The notes under the pieces were generated by a model. The model was given only the letters and a program-made list of their open reading frames with translations, was not told the DNA's origin and searched no databases. From Aristolochia californica (taxonomy: Eukaryota > Streptophyta > Magnoliopsida > Piperales > Aristolochiaceae), in assembly GCA_029961685.1 (NCBI GenBank), contig JARWKL010000014.1, positions 25,579,137-25,643,136 on the forward strand: 64,000 nt of DNA. Direction: 5' to 3'. A program made the translations under genes and the position numbers. Shown piece by piece: positions 59,891 to 64,000 of the stretch (within the stretch, counting starts at the first letter, position 1; every line of letters begins with the position of its first letter).

Positions 59891-60650
59891 TCTGTGGCCT
59901 ATCATTCCTCCTAGATGTTTCATTGGGATGTGCGTTCTTACCGATCCATTCCGCGTGATACTTAGGATCGTAAGGAACTGCTTTCCCATCAATGAAAGGC
60001 TCCCCTGCAAAGGAATAATAGTATTGGTGGTCAAGGCAACTTACAATGTATCGACAAAAAAAAAAACAACTTAGGAACTTTCAAGCTAACCACAAGTCTA
60101 AACTCACCTGCATAGACCTTATTTTTCGTATCCAAGATGCTTTCTTGGCAATTCTGCAGTGTAATCAGATACCCTATTAATCCAAAGAAAAGTAGAGTCT
60201 TCGCTAGTAAAAGCACAAATGCATCCATTAGGCGACACCAAGTGAGGCATACCCTTGATCTTGTATGAGAGTTCCTTTGACACAAGACATCCAAAGGCAA
60301 AGTAGCAGTGAGATGAGACAATAAATTTTTTTCCTTGCTTCATCTTCACTATTGAGAAAAAAAAATTAAACAGAGAGCAATGAAAGCATTGTAAATTCTC
60401 CACATGAATTTCTAAACTTCCAGGTTTGATTAGATGGATCGTTTAGAGAGGATGTAGTAAGACGGGTTGAAAAATAGCGAACACCAGTAACAGCAGGAGA
60501 CTGATAATATTCTTTCACTGCTATAAGAAAGCGAAGGCGGTGGTGAACTGAAGGAACACGAGCAAGGGAAGATGAAGTAAAAGAACGGGCCACTAGAGAC
60601 GCAAATGTAGGTTTGGAGATCAAGGCTCGACCAAGGAATGATGTCGCCAT
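59690..60650 (-). pseudogene. MORF8: MORF8-like organellar RNA-editing factor, broken copy
   Basis: Minus strand. The start ATG 60650 gives MATSFLGRALISKPTFASLV, a mitochondrial/plastid-type presequence, through YFSTRLTTSSLNDPSNQTW (to about 60440), as in MORF8/RIP1. The conserved MORF core that should follow is missing. Next come SEDEARKKIY, a one-base shift, CYFAFGCLVSKELSYKIKG, an intron-like gap, another shift, ESILDTKNKVYAG, a GT-AG intron, then GEPFIDGKAVPYDPKYHAEW and ETSRRNDRPQNQG, and a Gly/Pro repeat tail with an in-frame stop. MORF proteins partner PPR editing factors in organelles (family knowledge). Retained intron boundaries show it is a decayed gene copy, not a processed retrocopy. 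Confidence 0.88.
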
Positions 60651-61165
60651 GATTACAAGAACCTGTCAAAATATACAGTTCACAAAAACATTAGAGCAAC
60701 TGTGTTTGGGAGGACACAATATGATTAGATTATTTGGTATGATTGACCCAGACAATAAAATTAAAATGAATAAAGCTAGATACCACAAAAGATGCCAAAT
60801 GAAGGTCTCTAGTTTCGAGCAACAAACAGAGAGAAGACAGATTACAAAGACAAAAACACAAAAGGGGAGATTTAGGAAGGGCAGAAAAACAAAAGTTTCA
60901 TCAAGCAACCTCACAGACAAAGAGATAGTAATGGAGCAGCCAAAATGACAGCTGACGTTCAACAAGCAGAGAGGCAACTGGCTAGGTAGACTAGGCCTAA
61001 CAGAAACAAAAGAACAAACAAATGACTTAATATTTACTGATTAGGACTACGGAAAATTGTATCTTATTAATTTAATGATTTACAAATGATTATACCAAAC
61101 ACCAAAGGAATTTGATAACTATAAAACATCAAAAGACTCCATCAAAAGAAAGCCATGCCCATTAT
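60651..61165. other. upstream flank of the MORF8 relic
   Basis: No gene recognised. A 112-codon frame (60613-60948, plus) has a low-complexity basic composition and overlaps the MORF8 start in antisense, so I do not call it. Confidence 0.4.
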
Positions 61166-61173
61166 GCGTTAAC

Positions 61174-62848
61174 CGACCCCACATCGACCGAATCCAGGTT
61201 CAGCTCGACAGTCGCGAGCCGGCTCGTTAAATTAACGAGCGGCGCGGGATTCGGGGGATTTGGGGGAGTCGGGACGCCAAGCGCCGAGCGGAGCGAGGGG
61301 GGAAAAATTCTTCCTCCCCTCGTCATCGCCGAGCCCCTCCCGTCCGCTGTTGTGGCTGCCTCTGTCGCCGTCGACAGCCGCCTCGCCGGCTGCCTTCTGC
61401 TTTTCCATGGCTGTCACTCGATTTTTTTCTGCCTTCCCCTTTGTTTCCGTCGTAGCCGTTATCCCCGACGAAAGTTCCTCGCCGGCGCCGCTGGAAGCTT
61501 GCCCTCCCTGCCGTTCCTCGTCCTCGGCGGAAACCAGAGGACCTAAGTTAGAATGGAATCCCTCCCCCCCCCCCTGCGAGAAGACGAATTTGCACGTGCG
61601 TTCAAGTGAAAAAAAAAATAATAAATTCTTGAGACTATTAGTGGTTTTTTTAATAAATGTTGAAAAAAAAATTTTAGTATAAATATGTTTCTAAGGACTA
61701 TCAATGCCTCATGTTTTTTTGAAATATTTTTCTAATTGGAAATTCTTATTAAAAAATCATATAATTTTCTAAGTAAGATTTTCCTGAGAAAACCATATAG
61801 AAAAATTTTGAATAAGTATTTGACAGTTGATACTGTAATACTTTTAGCATGAGCAATTTTCATAGCAATTTTGTGTTTGATATTTTATTTGATTAAAAAT
61901 TTATCTATAAGTATAGTAATATATTAAATTAATTATTAATTTTTATTTATTTCCCTAGAAGAGGCAATAAGAGGTCCCTTTAACTTTCCTAAGAAAAATT
62001 TAAAATATTTCTTGTAATTTTCTAGTAAGTCACTAACAGTAATAAGATTTTATTTAAAGGTTTTTTTTGGAAATATATATCCTAGGAAAATATTTCTAGT
62101 TTTTCCTAGAATATAAATTTTCAACCAGGGGCACTAAGGAGGCCATAGTAAATTTAAGGCTAGATTCAAAAATTACAAAATAAGATAAACAACATTTGGC
62201 GTAAAAAAGATAAATATTAGTGCGTTCTAATCCATTATAGAGATTCAATCCCGAACCTCCCCTATCATTCTTTTTATAAAATGTATGCATAATTTTATAT
62301 ATAATTTATTTAACATATATTTTATGTAGAGTATTAAATGTAGGTTAAGCTCGAACTCGGCTACAGCTCGAGCTTGAACTCGTTTAAAATTATTAGGAGC
62401 TTGATTACAATTTTTGTCTCGAGGCTAGGGTCGGCTCGAGCTCGAGTTTGAAATATTTAAATCAAGCTCAGCTCGAACATATGAAGGTTCGGGCTCATCT
62501 CAATTCGATGCCACCCTTATGCCCAATTTTAAATAGAGATCATGCCCAATTTTATATAGAGGTCATGCCCAATTTTATGTAAAATGTATGTATAATTTTA
62601 TATACAATTTATTTAACATGTACTTTTTGAAAAGTTTTAAATGTATGTTGGAGGTCGAACTTGAGACATGTATTTTTTGAAAAGTTTTAAATGAATGTTG
62701 AAGCTCAAGCTCAGCTCGAACTCGGTTAAAATTATTGAGCTCGAGCTTGATAATAATTTTAGGCTCGAGCTTGAGTTCAAAATATTTAAATCAAGTTCAA
62801 CTCGAACATAGGCAGGTTCGGGCTCAGCTCGACTTGATGCCACCCCTA
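61174..62848. mobile_element. non-autonomous hAT-like element, copy B (5' end lost)
   Basis: Colinear with copy A from its internal CGACCGAATC.AGGTTC through the GC-rich core and AT-rich body to GCCACCCCTA at 62848, same orientation. Octamers GCGTTAAC (61166-61173) and GCGTTAAG (62849-62856) flank it with 7/8 identity, yet the left terminal repeat is absent. Copy B has several small deletions relative to A in the core and an added repeat near 62520-62570. Confidence 0.7.
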
Positions 62849-62985
62849 GCGTTAAGGGACTTCTATCAGGTGCACCAACAACCTGAGAGAACAAGTGATG
62901 AGAGGCAAGGGAGGGTTTAAGGTAAAGTCTTTAAGGAAATAACAAAATAGCAATTTCGCGATATTGGAGAAAGAAAATGGAGATG

Positions 62986-63403
62986 TGTTAGGAAACTCAC
63001 ATTTCCTTATCTAATTTGGGCAACATATTTAATTATTCATTTATTTTACTATTTACTGGAATGGGCTGAAATTAAGTGGTCTAATTTTGGTAAGCCATAA
63101 ACTGCTAAAGAATAATATGGGCCAATTGAGTAGATACCCATATTGTCTTAATTAGGGAATTATGGGAACTCTAATTAAACAATATAAATAAAACATTGTG
63201 GTTGTCCTCCCAAGAGGAATAAAGGAGATTTAGTTGAAGAAGATCATAAAACTATGTATACGTTCGTAACAATTGTCGTAGTAATTCAACAATAGAAAAC
63301 GGTCGTTCAGAACAGATCAAAGTATTTATCCTGTATCCCGAATCTTAATATTTTGGCATGATGCAAATCCTAGATTCGGATTTAAGATTCAGGTTATCTA
63401 ACA
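62986..63403 (+). repeat. copia 5' LTR (418 bp)
   Basis: TGTTAGGAAACTC to TTATCTAACA, with a TATAAAT-like box near 63183, followed by AG and the primer site TGGTATCAGAGCAG at 63406-63419. The coding part lies beyond the window. Confidence 0.8.
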
Positions 63404-64000
63404 AGTGGTATCAGAGCAGTTCATTATTGTTAGATTATTTGGATTTCTCTCGGATGGAGTAATTCCGTGGAGAGCGACGCACAAAGCGTTGGCGCTGTGC
63501 AGAATCGTAGTCTTTCTCCACGGAACTCGCCTTGGCGTTGTGCGTCTGCCGACTCTCACGCATGAAAGAATTTTTTTTTTTGAAACTTAGGTTCGGTTTC
63601 ATTTAAATAACGAGTCGACTCAGACCGTTTGTGAAAGATCAGGCTAGTTGAGACGATTCAGATGGGTTGATATGATTCGAAAATTAAGGGTCGAATCGGG
63701 TGGTTCGGGTCGACTCAGATGGGCTGAGCCAGCTTGCCCTTTCCAATTCGTTGTGTCAACTAGCCTGAGAGAGGGCTAAGGCGACTCGGTTGTCAAAATT
63801 AAATCTTTACTCCAGCGGGGATTCGAACCCATGCACGGAATTTAGTTCAGGCGCCAGTGACCATTCGACCCACTGGCATTCGTGTGTTATCATTGAATAA
63901 AAATTTTCATATATATTAAATTGCAGAATCTGTTTTTTATGCAATTTCCATTCATATGAATATTATATGCATGCACATATAGTTGTATAATGTGTGTATT
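63404..64000 (+). mobile_element. leader of the copia that continues past the window
   Basis: It starts with the tRNA-Met primer site at 63406. The leader contains an inverted repeat (TTCCGTGGAGA...GACGCAC at about 63462 against GTCTTTCTCCACGGAA...GTGCGTC at about 63510) and a candidate SINE. No gag start is seen before the window ends. Confidence 0.6.
63572..63890 (-). mobile_element. candidate tRNA-derived SINE
   Basis: The minus strand has a Pol III B box GGTTCGAATCC (about 63818-63828) and a weak A-box-like TGGTCACTGGCG about 35 nt upstream, then about 240 bp, ending in an oligo-A run (poly-T at about 63572-63582 on the plus strand). Target duplication is not convincing. It could instead be a chance B box. 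Confidence 0.45.

Noticed and set aside
59558..59914. 118-codon plus-strand frame with repeats (VEHLPLPDSDIQGLQ)
   Set aside because: It is the antisense of the MORF8 Gly/Pro repeat tail; the repeat makes both strands open.
60119..60403. Separate small gene beginning MENLQCFHC
   Set aside because: Its homologous part (CYFAFGCLVSKELSYKIK) is an internal MORF8 segment reached through a frameshift; the start is accidental.
61112..61682. 140-codon open frames in the second GC-rich block
   Set aside because: Same reason as the first copy: composition-driven and not conserved in frame.

Overview
This is nuclear DNA from a flowering plant, most likely a eudicot. It holds spliced genes with GT-AG introns, plant-specific gene families (RABD1, RABA2, a mid-SUN protein, a MORF8-type RNA-editing-factor relic), and an intergenic space built almost wholly from decayed, nested retrotransposons with plant initiator-tRNA-Met primer sites. 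There are no operons or CRISPR arrays. Species cannot be named from the sequence alone.

Layout. 0.6-2.1 kb: a minus-strand Ty1-copia relic. 2.45-12.35 kb: a 106-codon gene for a small single-pass membrane protein, split by one 9.6-kb intron that holds Ty3-gypsy, LINE and two copia relics. 13.3-21.0 kb: a plus-strand copia whose integrase is interrupted by a minus-strand copia. 21-25 kb: intergenic, with two Tourist-like MITEs. 25.1-28.25 kb (minus): a complete four-coding-exon mid-SUN nuclear-envelope/ER gene. 30.5-31.1 kb: a copia relic ending about 200 bp upstream of the RABD1 start codon. 31.3-34.4 kb (plus): RABD1, eight coding exons, 202 aa. 35.7-43.8 kb: a full-length but dead copia with a 5-bp target duplication. 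43.9-48.6 kb: a pile of copia LTR fragments. 50.0-52.7 kb (minus): RABA2, two coding exons, 215 aa. 53.2-55 and 61.2-62.8 kb: two copies of a non-autonomous hAT-like element with a GC-rich core. 55.3-59.3 kb: a minus-strand copia relic interrupted by an inverted copy of the hAT end. 59.7-60.65 kb (minus): a broken MORF8 copy. 63-64 kb: the 5' LTR and leader of another copia.

The most striking structure is a four-level nest at 35.7-43.8 kb. A copia contains a short TRIM-type element; its second LTR is split by an approximately 2-kb solo-LTR-like insertion; and that insertion contains a Cassandra-type TRIM whose LTRs carry the 3' half of 5S rRNA. Target-site duplications are visible at every level. 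The TRIM that lacks 5S and the TRIM that carries it are recognisably homologous in LTR and internal region, so this locus juxtaposes a 5S-bearing Cassandra with a 5S-free relative. One Cassandra LTR also holds a perfect 34-bp-arm 5S palindrome.

The live genes share a membrane-trafficking and endomembrane theme: RABD1 in ER-Golgi traffic, RABA2 in trans-Golgi/post-Golgi traffic, and the SUN protein in the nuclear envelope/ER. There is no evidence that they are co-regulated. Both Rab genes have transposon sequence within a few hundred bp of their start codons.
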